From Sphingobacterium sp. UBA5670 (GTDB lineage: Bacteria; Bacteroidota; Bacteroidia; Sphingobacteriales; Sphingobacteriaceae): DNA of 64,000 bases. The stretch covers positions 193,816 through 257,815 of the forward strand of contig NZ_DIIM01000020.1 in assembly GCF_002420705.1 (NCBI RefSeq). Direction: 5' to 3'. The notes beneath the pieces were generated by a model. The model was not told the origin of the DNA. It saw only the letters and a list, made by a program, of their open reading frames with translations, and made no database searches. Position numbers and translations under genes: made by a program. Below are positions 35,917 through 43,504 of the stretch, one piece after another. Within the stretch, counting starts at the first letter, position 1. Every line of letters starts with the position of its first letter.

Positions 35917-36984
35917 TTACTTACAGTCCTTCAAAATGGTAAGAAATCTTTTATTAGCTAGGAAAGTAGCTTGTAATTCATTATCAGAAAATGGGTAAAT
36001 AAGCGTGAATTGATCCCTGATTAGAAATTTATCATTATTATTCGTTAATGAATAGGTCATTTTCAAATAGCTATTATCCAGCTTTTCCAGGTGTATCAAT
36101 TTGCGGAAGCTATCTATTCTTTCTTTAACATCAATTGGTTTTGTAAACTCTACTATGGCCGGTTTATCTTCGTATACCGAACAATTGTAGATGAAGAAAT
36201 AGTTTGATGTTCCATAAATCCTCCCAGAGAAATTGGGGTTTTGATCGTTAAGTTGTGCAAAATCGTAATTATCCAATTCACCACATTTTACCGCACTTAA
36301 ACATATCTCATCTAGCGCTTTATTATAAATTAATCCTTTGTAATAACTGCTAAGGATGTCATAAATAGCTTTATGCTCATTAATTAATGTATCATTTTTT
36401 GTTTCAATTCCCAAAATTTGTTCAGTCGGAAAACCATTATCATTTATGAAGCTTGTAAATGAGTTTATAAGGTGAGCGTATTGAACGGTTAATAGTGGAC
36501 TTTCCTTAAAATTTTTGCGTGTTTTATTAGATATCAATTCCCTATGCATATCTAATAACTGATTAAATCTTTTTCGATAGGCTGCATTTTCCAATCTTTG
36601 ATTGTCAGACCGCTTCCTGCAATTATTTAATAACCGTTCCCACCATTTTTTCTCTTTTGCTAAGCATTTAGCTAAAGTGATTGAATTTGTAAAGTACAAA
36701 GAGTTAATGCCCAGATTAGATAATTTCCATGCGTATTGTTTAGCTGCTTTTATATTGCCCAATGAAATTGAAGTATGTAGGGCATTATGTAAGTTTAATG
36801 CTGAAATTTTGTTGAAGTTTTCTGTTGCTTTATTATATTGGTAATGGGCAGCTTTGTAATCATTTTGTATCAATGCTAACTCAGCTAAATTGATATGATT
36901 ACGATATGAGACCACATCGACTCTAGCGTATATAGCAAAAGGCATTATGGTTAAAATCAAAATTATGCAAAATATGTACCTCAT
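35917..36984 (-). CDS. Exported TPR-like protein, paralogue of the 39199 gene
   Basis: This 355-residue protein has a signal peptide (ending AIYA). The N-terminal 110 residues are helical and TPR-like (LAELALIQNDYKAAHYQYNK). A second domain of unknown type (about 110-355) has LGIETKNDTLINEHKAIYDI, YGTSNYFFIYNCSVY and a terminal Cys (LTILKDCK). Each feature is mirrored in the gene at 39199, so the two are paralogues. The pair brackets the ATP-grasp, 62-residue and SPASM genes. I cannot assign a family. An extracytoplasmic role with the exported peptide, such as chaperone, receptor or immunity, is inferred from signal peptide and position. The start follows the SPASM gene stop by one base. Confidence 0.75.
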   Translation of the reverse strand: MRYIFCIILILTIMPFAIYARVDVVSYRNHINLAELALIQNDYKAAHYQYNKATENFNKISALNLHNALHTSISLGNIKAAKQYAWKLSNLGINSLYFTNSITLAKCLAKEKKWWERLLNNCRKRSDNQRLENAAYRKRFNQLLDMHRELISNKTRKNFKESPLLTVQYAHLINSFTSFINDNGFPTEQILGIETKNDTLINEHKAIYDILSSYYKGLIYNKALDEICLSAVKCGELDNYDFAQLNDQNPNFSGRIYGTSNYFFIYNCSVYEDKPAIVEFTKPIDVKERIDSFRKLIHLEKLDNSYLKMTYSLTNNNDKFLIRDQFTLIYPFSDNELQATFLANKRFLTILKDCK

Positions 36985-36985
36985 G

Positions 36986-38059
36986 TTAATTTTCTAAATT
37001 GTAATAAGCAATCGCCCGTTTTTTTTCTGGGTCATTGAACCATTCCTCCCAATTTTGACTTTCAGGTTTAAATCCACATTTAAGAGGTGCCGAGTATATA
37101 TCTGTTGGATCTTCCAAATATGCCCTGCAATCAGAACAGGCATTTCTAAATGCGCATTCATTACATTTTTTTATTTCCTGCTTCCTTATATGCCAATACT
37201 TTAGAAATTCACCTTGTACAATAACATCATGTAAATTTGTGTTACTGGCATGCCCGTACGATTCTATCATGCTAGGGCAATTTTTTATCAATCCGTTTTC
37301 ATCAATTGATATTTTCCGGTTAAGGCACGTATTGAAATTTTTCGATTCGGTATAGAAATTTATGGTGGCTGTAAAATATCTTTGATCAATTTTTCCGCAG
37401 CTTGAACAATTATTAATTTTGGATACGCTGTAGTCAATTGTTGCTATTTTACCTTCAACTGATTTAGTTTCTTCCTTTTCGGCGTTGAAAACTGTAATCC
37501 CAGATAATCTAGGATATTTAAAAAGGTAACTCAGGTTGTCAAATATTATTGAATCCTTATGCGGCATTAGAACATCTACAGAAATAATAGTAGATCCATC
37601 CAGCGATTTTAGTATGTGCTCAACAGCCGTTAAATCTTCAATTTCAAAAAACCTTAATTGTATATGTTTGCATTGTAGAACACTTAATTCATTTAACACC
37701 TTAATTACATCGTAGGAAGGTTCATATCTAAAGTCCATAATGGCAGAAAAAATTGCTTCTGGAGCATACCAAGTTTCTTCAATTTCAGGAAATTGTTCAG
37801 GCGAGGTTGTAAAGAAGATATAGTCGTTCTCAAATAGGAAACTGAAGTATGAATCCAAAATTGTGGATTCATCAGGGGTATATAGCTTTTTAATTTCCGA
37901 AATTGACATTCCCTGATTTTCCTGAAGTACTGTCAAAAGACTATTCGGTATTGGCTGAATTCCCTGGTTTTCAAGATCAGAAATTGTACTAAAATTTTTT
38001 CCCGCTGTCAACTTACAGTTGGCAAATAATTTAAATGGAATGTTTTCAGGATAACTCAT
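36986..38059 (-). CDS. gwsS: Grasp-with-spasm SPASM-domain peptide maturase
   Basis: This 357-residue cytoplasmic protein has a C-terminal SPASM-type cysteine cluster. Cysteines occur in NNCSSCGK (about 226-229), FNTCLNRK, KNCPSM, and in the final KKCNECAFRNACSDCRAY (about 310-327). I see no CxxxCxxC radical-SAM motif in the first 220 residues, so it is not a normal radical-SAM enzyme. Its neighbours (ATP-grasp ligase, GG precursors, C39 exporter) match the grasp-with-spasm arrangement, and I name it on that basis. It probably binds or positions the precursor through Fe-S clusters, but the reaction is not known. Its ATG overlaps the stop of the 62-residue ORF upstream in an ATGA. Confidence 0.82.
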   Translation of the reverse strand: MSYPENIPFKLFANCKLTAGKNFSTISDLENQGIQPIPNSLLTVLQENQGMSISEIKKLYTPDESTILDSYFSFLFENDYIFFTTSPEQFPEIEETWYAPEAIFSAIMDFRYEPSYDVIKVLNELSVLQCKHIQLRFFEIEDLTAVEHILKSLDGSTIISVDVLMPHKDSIIFDNLSYLFKYPRLSGITVFNAEKEETKSVEGKIATIDYSVSKINNCSSCGKIDQRYFTATINFYTESKNFNTCLNRKISIDENGLIKNCPSMIESYGHASNTNLHDVIVQGEFLKYWHIRKQEIKKCNECAFRNACSDCRAYLEDPTDIYSAPLKCGFKPESQNWEEWFNDPEKKRAIAYYNLEN

Positions 38060-38244
38060 ATCATTTTAGAAATTGGTTTTGGACTTTTGTATACCAGACA
38101 TTTCATAGATTGGAAAAGATCAATCCTAACATATAGATCTAATTTTTCAGAATTTTTGTGACTAAATGCCGTTAAATAACTAAACGATATAGGTAGTTTC
38201 TTTAATGCTTCCTTAGTAACATGTTTGATTAGCGGCTCGTGCAT
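38056..38244 (-). CDS. Small ORF between the two maturase genes (candidate new component)
   Basis: This 62-residue reading frame starts with ATG at 38244, inside the end of the ATP-grasp gene (32-base overlap). Its TGA lies in an ATGA with the start of the SPASM gene. Without it a 153-base gap would separate two otherwise tightly packed genes. The protein is basic and soluble (MHEPLIKHVTKEALKKLPIS, then SYLTAFSHKNSEKLDLYVRI), with one Cys and no membrane segment. I do not recognise it. The packing argues for a real gene, perhaps a precursor-binding or adaptor protein for the maturases. A TTG four codons upstream (38256) is an alternative start. Confidence 0.55.
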   Translation of the reverse strand: MHEPLIKHVTKEALKKLPISFSYLTAFSHKNSEKLDLYVRIDLFQSMKCLVYKSPKPISKMI

Positions 38245-39193
38245 GTGAATTTTCAACTTTGTTTAAGTAATCGGCAATTTTTTTTTCGATATGAAAATTG
38301 CCAGCTTTTGATAAAAAACCAAATTGACCAAATGGATTTACTTCTAAAAAGTATATCTCATCATTTGGTGTTACGATCAAGTCAATAGAACCATAATTTA
38401 GTTTTAAATTGTGCATCAGTCTGTTTAGTATTTTTTGATATTGAACATCTAGGTTGTACGGAACTGTCCTTAGTTTTTCGCCATTCCTAAAATCGATCAT
38501 TGCCGACCTATCACGTTGTGAAAATATAGCAACGGAATGAACTTCATTGTCAAACCAAAAAACACGTACTTCAAAATTTTTAGGTATAAGTTTTTGAATC
38601 AATGAAGGAGAAAAATCATTCGATAGGCGCTCCATATCCGACCGCGTTATTTCTTCAGTTCTTTGACCGCTTATGGAAAATTCACCTGCTTCAATTTCTG
38701 CTCCATTCCCAATACTCTTTGTTATAATTCTTTCCCATTTGGAAAAGTAGAATTCTAACTGTTGTTTTGAGTTTACAATTGCTGTTGGTGGCACCATTAA
38801 TCCACATTCTTTAGCAATTCTAAGTACCGTTAGCTTATTTATATCAATTGGGAAATTCCCGAAGCCTTTCTCTGGGAAACCTTTGTAGAAATGGGCGTAT
38901 AATAACTTGCTCTCCCCAAACAAATATTTGTTTATCCCCATACCAAAATTATCCATTTTCGTTAACGGCGAGTTTATTTTTACTGTACCGCCATTTAAAT
39001 AGAAGCTGCTATATATACTTCTAATTTTCTTCTCATTGTTCCCCAGTATGTCTATCCCTTTTTCGCTTTCAGAGATTGAATTGAAAAAGTCATTGATGAA
39101 ATTTATTCTTTTGAATGGAATCCCATAACTGGTAAGCCAGGAAACAACTTCATTTGCTGTTTCATCTGCAAATCTGGAGTGTATTAAGACCAT
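38213..39193 (-). CDS. gwsG: Grasp-with-spasm ATP-grasp peptide maturase
   Basis: This 326-residue ATP-grasp ligase is related to the enzymes that form omega-ester or omega-amide links in microviridin-type peptides. The ATP-grasp fold is visible. The substrate-binding N-domain (1-105) opens VLIHSRFADETANEVVSWL. The ATP-binding ITKSIGNGAEIEAG loop lies near 165. The metal-binding end is SIDLIVTPNDEIYFLEVNPFGQ (about 280-300), with the catalytic E and N of EVNPFGQ. It follows the exported TPR-like gene by five bases and is overlapped by the 62-residue ORF. Likely substrates are the two precursors at 40332-40893, whose cores are rich in Asp/Glu and Ser/Thr. Confidence 0.88.
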   Translation of the reverse strand: MVLIHSRFADETANEVVSWLTSYGIPFKRINFINDFFNSISESEKGIDILGNNEKKIRSIYSSFYLNGGTVKINSPLTKMDNFGMGINKYLFGESKLLYAHFYKGFPEKGFGNFPIDINKLTVLRIAKECGLMVPPTAIVNSKQQLEFYFSKWERIITKSIGNGAEIEAGEFSISGQRTEEITRSDMERLSNDFSPSLIQKLIPKNFEVRVFWFDNEVHSVAIFSQRDRSAMIDFRNGEKLRTVPYNLDVQYQKILNRLMHNLKLNYGSIDLIVTPNDEIYFLEVNPFGQFGFLSKAGNFHIEKKIADYLNKVENSHARAANQTCY

Positions 39194-39198
39194 TATGT

Positions 39199-40263
39199 TT
39201 ATTTACATCCTTTAATGTTATTTATAAGCAATACACTTGATTCAAGGAATGACTTTTCTGAAGCGGAATTTCCAAAACTTCCTATTGAACTTATATGCTC
39301 CTTGAACCTAAAACTTGATCTTGGGTTTTCTAGTTTGTATTTAATTTTTACTAGAGATTGCTCTACATTTGGCATCCAGTATAGCTCTCTTAGGCTATCT
39401 ATTTGTACAATTTTTTTTGAATCTGTAAATTCATCTGGAATATATATGGCACATTTATATTTTACAAAAAGGTGAGAAGTTCCGAAAAACATATTACCAT
39501 TTGCAGGATTTGCGTCACGCATATTGGCATAAATGTAGGGATGTAGTAATCCTTTACTTAGTGACTGTTTGCATACCTGATTAAATAGCGTATCAAATTT
39601 TTGTTTTCCCTGAAAATTATGCCGGATTATAATGTAGAATTGTGGCATGGATAGAATTGTGGTATCATTTTCAGTTTGAATTCCCAGGTCAAATTCACTT
39701 GATAACCCATTTTCCACTATTATATCATATAGCTTTTTTGATATCGAGTCATCAATTGAATTTAGCATTTGTTCATCCAACGTAGGATCTTTTCTTAAAT
39801 TCCGGAAGTGAGCTTCTTGGTCTTTTGTAAATAAATCAAAAAGCTTTTCATTTAATCCCTTGTTTTTTGTTGAGAAATAATTTTGTCGATTTTTTGCAAC
39901 AGCTATTAGGTTCATCCATTTTCTATTGTTATATTTCTTCAAACAATGAAACTCTGATTTTTTTTCAAAAAATTGATTACCTATACCTTTTTCTGCCAGC
40001 ATAAATGATAATTGATAGGCAGCTTTGAAATCTTCTAAATCCAAAGCGAGCAATGCCGCATTGTAAAGATCAAGAGCATAATGATTAGTATTTATCTTAA
40101 ATGCTTTCTTGTAGGTATCTAATGACGTTTGGTTCTGTCCATGGCAAATAAATAATTCTGCTTCATTAGTCAGAGCATAGTAGGATTTTAGATCTTTGGT
40201 TGTATTGCCATATCCAGTAACAGTAAGTAACAATAGCAAAATAGATATAATGAAATTTGGCAT
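39199..40263 (-). CDS. Exported TPR-like protein, paralogue of the 35917 gene
   Basis: This 354-residue protein has a signal peptide (ending TGYGN). The first 110 residues are helical with TPR-like spacing (ALDLYNAALLALDLEDFKAAY). The C-terminal domain carries LGIQTENDTTI, FGTSHLFVKYKCAIY and a terminal INNIKGCK. These match the protein encoded at 35917 in order and spacing, so they arose by duplication or serve two precursors. The gene follows the two precursor genes (68 bases) and precedes the ATP-grasp gene (5 bases). The function is unknown. The two copies are diverged, which points to distinct roles rather than a recent duplication. Confidence 0.75.
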   Translation of the reverse strand: MPNFIISILLLLLTVTGYGNTTKDLKSYYALTNEAELFICHGQNQTSLDTYKKAFKINTNHYALDLYNAALLALDLEDFKAAYQLSFMLAEKGIGNQFFEKKSEFHCLKKYNNRKWMNLIAVAKNRQNYFSTKNKGLNEKLFDLFTKDQEAHFRNLRKDPTLDEQMLNSIDDSISKKLYDIIVENGLSSEFDLGIQTENDTTILSMPQFYIIIRHNFQGKQKFDTLFNQVCKQSLSKGLLHPYIYANMRDANPANGNMFFGTSHLFVKYKCAIYIPDEFTDSKKIVQIDSLRELYWMPNVEQSLVKIKYKLENPRSSFRFKEHISSIGSFGNSASEKSFLESSVLLINNIKGCK

Positions 40264-40331
40264 ATATTATTTTTTTGAGAATGGTTTGCCAACAAAACAT
40301 TTGTTGACAAACCATATTTCTTAAATTATAA

Positions 40332-40589
40332 CTAAACGGGCTGATAGATAGTTTCATATCCAACACCAAAATAGCACACCTCGCCAGATTCAAGATCAAC
40401 AGTATCGCTCTCAAATGATCTGTAAGTATGATTGTATCCGATGATTACGCCTCTGCTATCGTAAACTTCCTTAGTGTATGAAAGTGATCTTGCTCCCTTA
40501 CTCGGCTCAATCGCTCCACCTGTAACTTGGTTTAATTGGTTTGAAGGGATTTTCTTGAATTTTTGGGGATCTAATGTCTGTAAATTCAT
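40332..40589 (-). CDS. Double-glycine RiPP precursor peptide 2
   Basis: This 85-residue precursor has a leader (1-25, MNLQTLDPQKFKKIPSNQLN, then QVTGG) of the Bacteroidota Gly-Gly type, with cleavage after Gly24-Gly25. The core (26-85) holds an acidic and hydroxy-rich stretch (YRSFESDTVDLESGEVCYFG) suited to ATP-grasp crosslinking, and one cysteine in CYFGV. The leader position and the Cys-aromatic-aromatic-Gly-Val motif are shared with precursor 1. The C39 exporter at 33649 can process it. It lies 40 bases downstream of precursor 1 in the same operon. Confidence 0.88.
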   Translation of the reverse strand: MNLQTLDPQKFKKIPSNQLNQVTGGAIEPSKGARSLSYTKEVYDSRGVIIGYNHTYRSFESDTVDLESGEVCYFGVGYETIYQPV

Positions 40590-40629
40590 TCTAATTAATT
40601 TTTGAAGTTAGTAAATTAATGATTGAAAC

Positions 40630-40893
40630 CTATTCTTGAGTACCAGTCCAGTACCAATCAGTCCAAATGTCTTCAACACCGTAAAAACACTCATCTTGTC
40701 CTATTTCATCGGACGAGTAGTACCGAATAAGGTCTCTTTGATAAGTTGCAATTCCCCCTTGGGTCGCCTTTTTTACGGTTTCATGTTTAATGGTAAACTG
40801 ACCTTTTCCTGTAGCTTCACCTCCAAGAATTTCGGCCATTTGGTTTAATTCGAGTTTCTTGAACTTACCCGAATCAATAGCTTCTAAACCCAT
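40630..40893 (-). CDS. Double-glycine RiPP precursor peptide 1
   Basis: This 87-residue precursor has a leader (MGLEAIDSGKFKKLELNQMA, then EILGG) with Gly24-Gly25, exactly as in precursor 2. I chose ATG 40893 rather than an ATG at 40932 because only the former aligns with precursor 2 (KFKK at residues 10-13 in both). The core (26-87) ends in a region rich in Asp, Glu, Ser, Tyr and Trp (YYSSDEIGQDECFYGVED, then WTDWYW), with one cysteine. ATP-grasp crosslinking at the acidic residues is likely. It is the first peptide gene after the control region with the shared motif at 41045. Confidence 0.88.
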   Translation of the reverse strand: MGLEAIDSGKFKKLELNQMAEILGGEATGKGQFTIKHETVKKATQGGIATYQRDLIRYYSSDEIGQDECFYGVEDIWTDWYWTGTQE

Positions 40894-41005
40894 AACGGTA
40901 TATTTAAAGAATTCTCCATGTCTTAACGCCATTGGAGATAATGTTCAGCGTACCCCATTTTTTTTTCGGAATAGGTGTATAAACCTCAATTCGTAGCTAC
41001 TGAAT

Positions 41006-41066
41006 ATTTTAAATGGCTTTTACTTGCTATATTATAGAACTGAAATAGTTGATTTAACAGTTAGCG
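41006..41066. promoter_or_regulatory. Candidate control region of the grasp-with-spasm operon
   Basis: ATTTTAAATGGCT at 41006-41018 resembles the element upstream of the LanB-like gene. ATAGTTGA, eight bases, TTAGCG (41045-41066) repeats the bipartite motif at 25435-25456 with identical spacing and orientation relative to a leftward peptide gene. It lies between the small membrane gene (stop 41129) and the first precursor (start 40893). A LytTR-type regulator is the natural candidate. Confidence 0.5.
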
Positions 41067-41128
41067 GTGAAAGATATTATTACTTCCTTTTAGATCTTTT
41101 TGGGTTTAATTTATTTGGTGCTTTATTC

Positions 41129-41356
41129 TTATTGATTCATAATAGAATCTTTCTTAATCTCTTCCAGATTTTTCTCTTTCAGCTCTAATTCATCGAAATT
41201 ATTAATATCAACAATTGACATTTCGGGAAAAACACCCATTTTTAAATGTAGCTGTTTCCCCTTTTCTTTAAGTTTAAGATGAATTGAGTAAGCAAAAAGA
41301 GTAATTGAGAGAAGCAAGAAAATAAAGCACAAAACGAATAACTTTAAATAATTCAT
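41129..41356 (-). CDS. Small single-pass membrane protein
   Basis: This 75-residue protein has an N-terminal hydrophobic helix (about 4-25, LKLFVLCFIFLLLSITLFAY) and a charged tail (ELELKEKNLEEIKKDSIM). The rest could face the periplasm. No family is recognised. It sits at the head of the leftward peptide cluster, 235 bases upstream of precursor 1, so it may have its own transcript. Small membrane proteins next to bacteriocin genes often confer immunity, but here that is a guess. Confidence 0.55.
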   Translation of the reverse strand: MNYLKLFVLCFIFLLLSITLFAYSIHLKLKEKGKQLHLKMGVFPEMSIVDINNFDELELKEKNLEEIKKDSIMNQ

Positions 41357-41487
41357 AATGCAAAATTTACCGATACATTCGAATAATTAAACATAAAAAA
41401 ATTGGGTTAGTGGGTTTAAAATGAATTGGCATACCCCAACTTACAGTAATCAAAATTATTTTTAATTATTAGCATTGGATTTAATAA

Positions 41488-41559
41488 TTAATTGTAGGAT
41501 TGCACTTTAACCGCAACTACAATTAATAGCAGAGATATTGATATAATAAGTTTTCTCAT
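41488..41559 (-). CDS. Tiny hydrophobic ORF (doubtful)
   Basis: A 23-codon frame starts with ATG at 41559 and reads MRKLIISISLLLIVVAVKVQ, then SYN. It looks like a lone signal peptide or membrane helix. It stands in a 369-base gap that otherwise holds the promoter and palindrome of the XRE gene. It may be chance, a remnant of a gene, or a short membrane peptide. Confidence 0.25.
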   Translation of the reverse strand: MRKLIISISLLLIVVAVKVQSYN

Positions 41560-41658
41560 AATAGTTTCTTCATTTCAGTTGATAGTGTCCCGAATGTTGT
41601 GTAGAAGATGAATATTTATTTCACTATAATGAGCAATAATATAACTTAATTCCTAATA

Positions 41659-41704
41659 TACTAAAATTTTTAGTACAAATTATTTCGGTTTAACCTTATC
41701 TTTG
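41659..41704 (+). promoter_or_regulatory. Promoter with palindromic operator of the XRE regulator gene
   Basis: TATCTTTG at 41697-41704 matches the Bacteroidota -7 consensus TAnnTTTG, 22 bases before the ATG at 41726. Just upstream, TACTAAAA, one base, TTTTAGTA (41659-41675) is a perfect 17-base palindrome at about the -33 position. The arrangement suggests the XRE protein represses itself. Confidence 0.65.
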
Positions 41705-41725
41705 TTCGGAAAAACAGAAACTATC

Positions 41726-42076
41726 ATGAATATCAATAAGTTAGCAGCATCCCATATTAAGGAAATACGCAATAAACTTGGTTTTACGATTGAATATGTT
41801 GCATCAAAATTGGACATTGCAAAATCTACATATAGTAGCTTTGAAAATGGTCATACAGATGTACATCTTTCCCGAATTGTTGCTTTAGCGGAAGTATTTG
41901 AAATGCCATGGACTGATTTGCTCCCTATAACCAACAATAGCCAAAATTTTAACGGTCATAATGGAGTAAACGGTAATCACAATACCAATACAACTCTAAA
42001 TAATTTTTTTTCTGATTCAAATAATATTTCAGCAATCATGGAAAAAATTCAAGATGCCATTACTCCTAAAAAGTAA
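41726..42076 (+). CDS. XRE-family transcriptional regulator
   Basis: This 116-residue protein has a helix-turn-helix at about 8-62 (EIRNKLGFTIEYVASKLDIA, then KSTYSSFENGHTDV). It is followed by an Asn/Gly-rich linker (FNGHNGVNGNHNTNTTLNNF) and a short helix (SAIMEKIQDAI) that may dimerise. I chose ATG 41726; the in-frame TTG at 41702 lies inside the -7 element. It stands at the border between the peptide cluster and the transfer module, so it could control either. A palindrome in its own promoter indicates autoregulation. Confidence 0.82.
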   Translation: MNINKLAASHIKEIRNKLGFTIEYVASKLDIAKSTYSSFENGHTDVHLSRIVALAEVFEMPWTDLLPITNNSQNFNGHNGVNGNHNTNTTLNNFFSDSNNISAIMEKIQDAITPKK

Positions 42077-42315
42077 GACTTAATTATTTGGGCCAATTGA
42101 ATGATAATTTTCTATAGCTATAAATTGAATCAAAATACTATCCTGGAACTCGTTAAAAGAAATAAATTAATAAACACTTTTATTTCACATTTTTGTGCAG
42201 TATTTTAACCTTAAAATCTCCTGATTCACCCAATTTGAAATACTAAAGCCTTGATTTTCAAAAGGCAAAACTACAGATTTGAGCTGTTAATCATTTAGCA
42301 CCCAAATCGAAGGTT

Positions 42316-43155
42316 ATGATAGAAATTGCACAAAAGCTTCACCAGGAACTTAAACAGCACATTCATGAGTTGGACTTCAATGGCATTTCCGGGTTGGACT
42401 ATTATAAAAGATGTTACCAATTATCCTGCAGCATTCTTAAAAGATTAAGAGCCGCTTTATCAGAGTACAAATTTAAAAATCCAGAGAAAGAAATAGAGTT
42501 TTTCAAATTCATAAAGCCACGATTGCATTCTGAAGTACTGTTCTATCTGGAATTGTATCGAATGGAACTTAATTGCCCTTCAAATAGGGATAAAAAGGCT
42601 CAGTTATCTTACCTAAAGCAGCTATCCGTATACTATGCACAGCTACTTAATAATAATTGCTTGCTCAAACTCTATTTTCTTACTGAACGATGTGAGGAGG
42701 ATAACATGCTTTTTTTGAGAAGTAGCAGTATAAATAGTTTTATACCTTTCGATCCCCTACAGGAATTCGATTCCTTATTTCCACCTGCAAGTACAGAGTT
42801 TGCACGGATCATCGCCTACCAAAGGGTATTGGATGAAATAAGTGAGAAAACGACAAGCTTACGGAAGGGATCAAAAGAAATTCCCCGTGCCATGACAGCC
42901 CTTACCTGGACTGGAACAAAGATGGAATTGGTAGAATTAGGATACGCACTGCATTCTGCAAAAAGCTTAAATAACGGTAAAGTGGAATTAAAGAAGATTA
43001 TGATGGGCCTTGAGCAGCTTTTCAATATTGAGATCGGTCAATATTCCAGATATTATCAAAATCTACTAATACGGAAAGGAAGCCGCACACCCTATACCGA
43101 GAAATTAATCGAGGATCTTAGTCAAAGAATGGAGGATTCTGATTTAGGCAAGTAA
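42316..43155 (+). CDS. rteC: RteC-domain conjugative transposon regulator
   Basis: This 279-residue protein has the RteC layout. A helical N-terminal half (EFFKFIKPRLHSEVLFYLEL at about 62-81) is followed by a C-terminal half with the motif TALTWTGTKMELVELGYALH (about 195-214), a winged-helix-like region, and LFNIEIGQYSRYYQNLLIRK near 237. RteC activates excision genes in CTnDOT. It is followed by a terminator, so it is a single-gene transcript at the head of the transfer module. I do not see RteA/RteB here. Confidence 0.9.
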   Translation: MIEIAQKLHQELKQHIHELDFNGISGLDYYKRCYQLSCSILKRLRAALSEYKFKNPEKEIEFFKFIKPRLHSEVLFYLELYRMELNCPSNRDKKAQLSYLKQLSVYYAQLLNNNCLLKLYFLTERCEEDNMLFLRSSSINSFIPFDPLQEFDSLFPPASTEFARIIAYQRVLDEISEKTTSLRKGSKEIPRAMTALTWTGTKMELVELGYALHSAKSLNNGKVELKKIMMGLEQLFNIEIGQYSRYYQNLLIRKGSRTPYTEKLIEDLSQRMEDSDLGK

Positions 43156-43183
43156 TAAATTTTCAACAATACAATTCTTAACA

Positions 43184-43221
43184 GTGTCATTGATAACTTA
43201 TTCAATGGCACTTTTTTTTTT
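43184..43221 (+). terminator. Intrinsic terminator after rteC
   Basis: GTGTCATTGA, eight-base loop, TCAATGGCAC makes a ten-pair stem with one G-U pair, followed by about ten Ts. It lies 28 bases past the rteC stop. Confidence 0.88.
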
Positions 43222-43278
43222 GAAAAAAACGATAAAAATAAGGCTTTACAATTTTTTTTTATACAAAAACATCACGAA

Positions 43279-43421
43279 TGTAATTACATGGGATTACATA
43301 TACAACTCGAATACAAATCGCTGGAAATCAACCAATTTAAAGGTTTTTCATAATTAATATTAGTCTTTAATCAACCTTAACGCTCTAAAAACTCCCGTTT
43401 TTTAAGCTTTTTGTAATTACA
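43279..43421. promoter_or_regulatory. Two copies of TGTAATTACA upstream of the transfer operon
   Basis: The palindrome TGTAATTACA occurs at 43279-43288 and again at 43412-43421, each followed by T. A partial copy (GGATTACAT) lies near 43291. They occupy the 280-base gap between rteC and the first gene of the transfer operon, where a transfer repressor or activator would bind. Apart from these I see nothing coding in the gap. Confidence 0.5.
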
Positions 43422-43504
43422 TCAGACTGTAAATCAAGCCTCTATTTTCAAAGCAACTTTGCAATAGAAACAAACAATAATGTTAAACCAAAAATTGTAA
43501 AGCG

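Noticed and set aside
36986..38059. Canonical radical-SAM enzyme
   Set aside because: There is no CxxxCxxC motif. Only the SPASM-type cysteines are present.
40166..40414. Minus-strand frame overlapping precursor 2 and the TPR-like gene
   Set aside because: It reads through both genes in another frame, has no leader or motif, and precursor 2 has a clear Gly-Gly leader.
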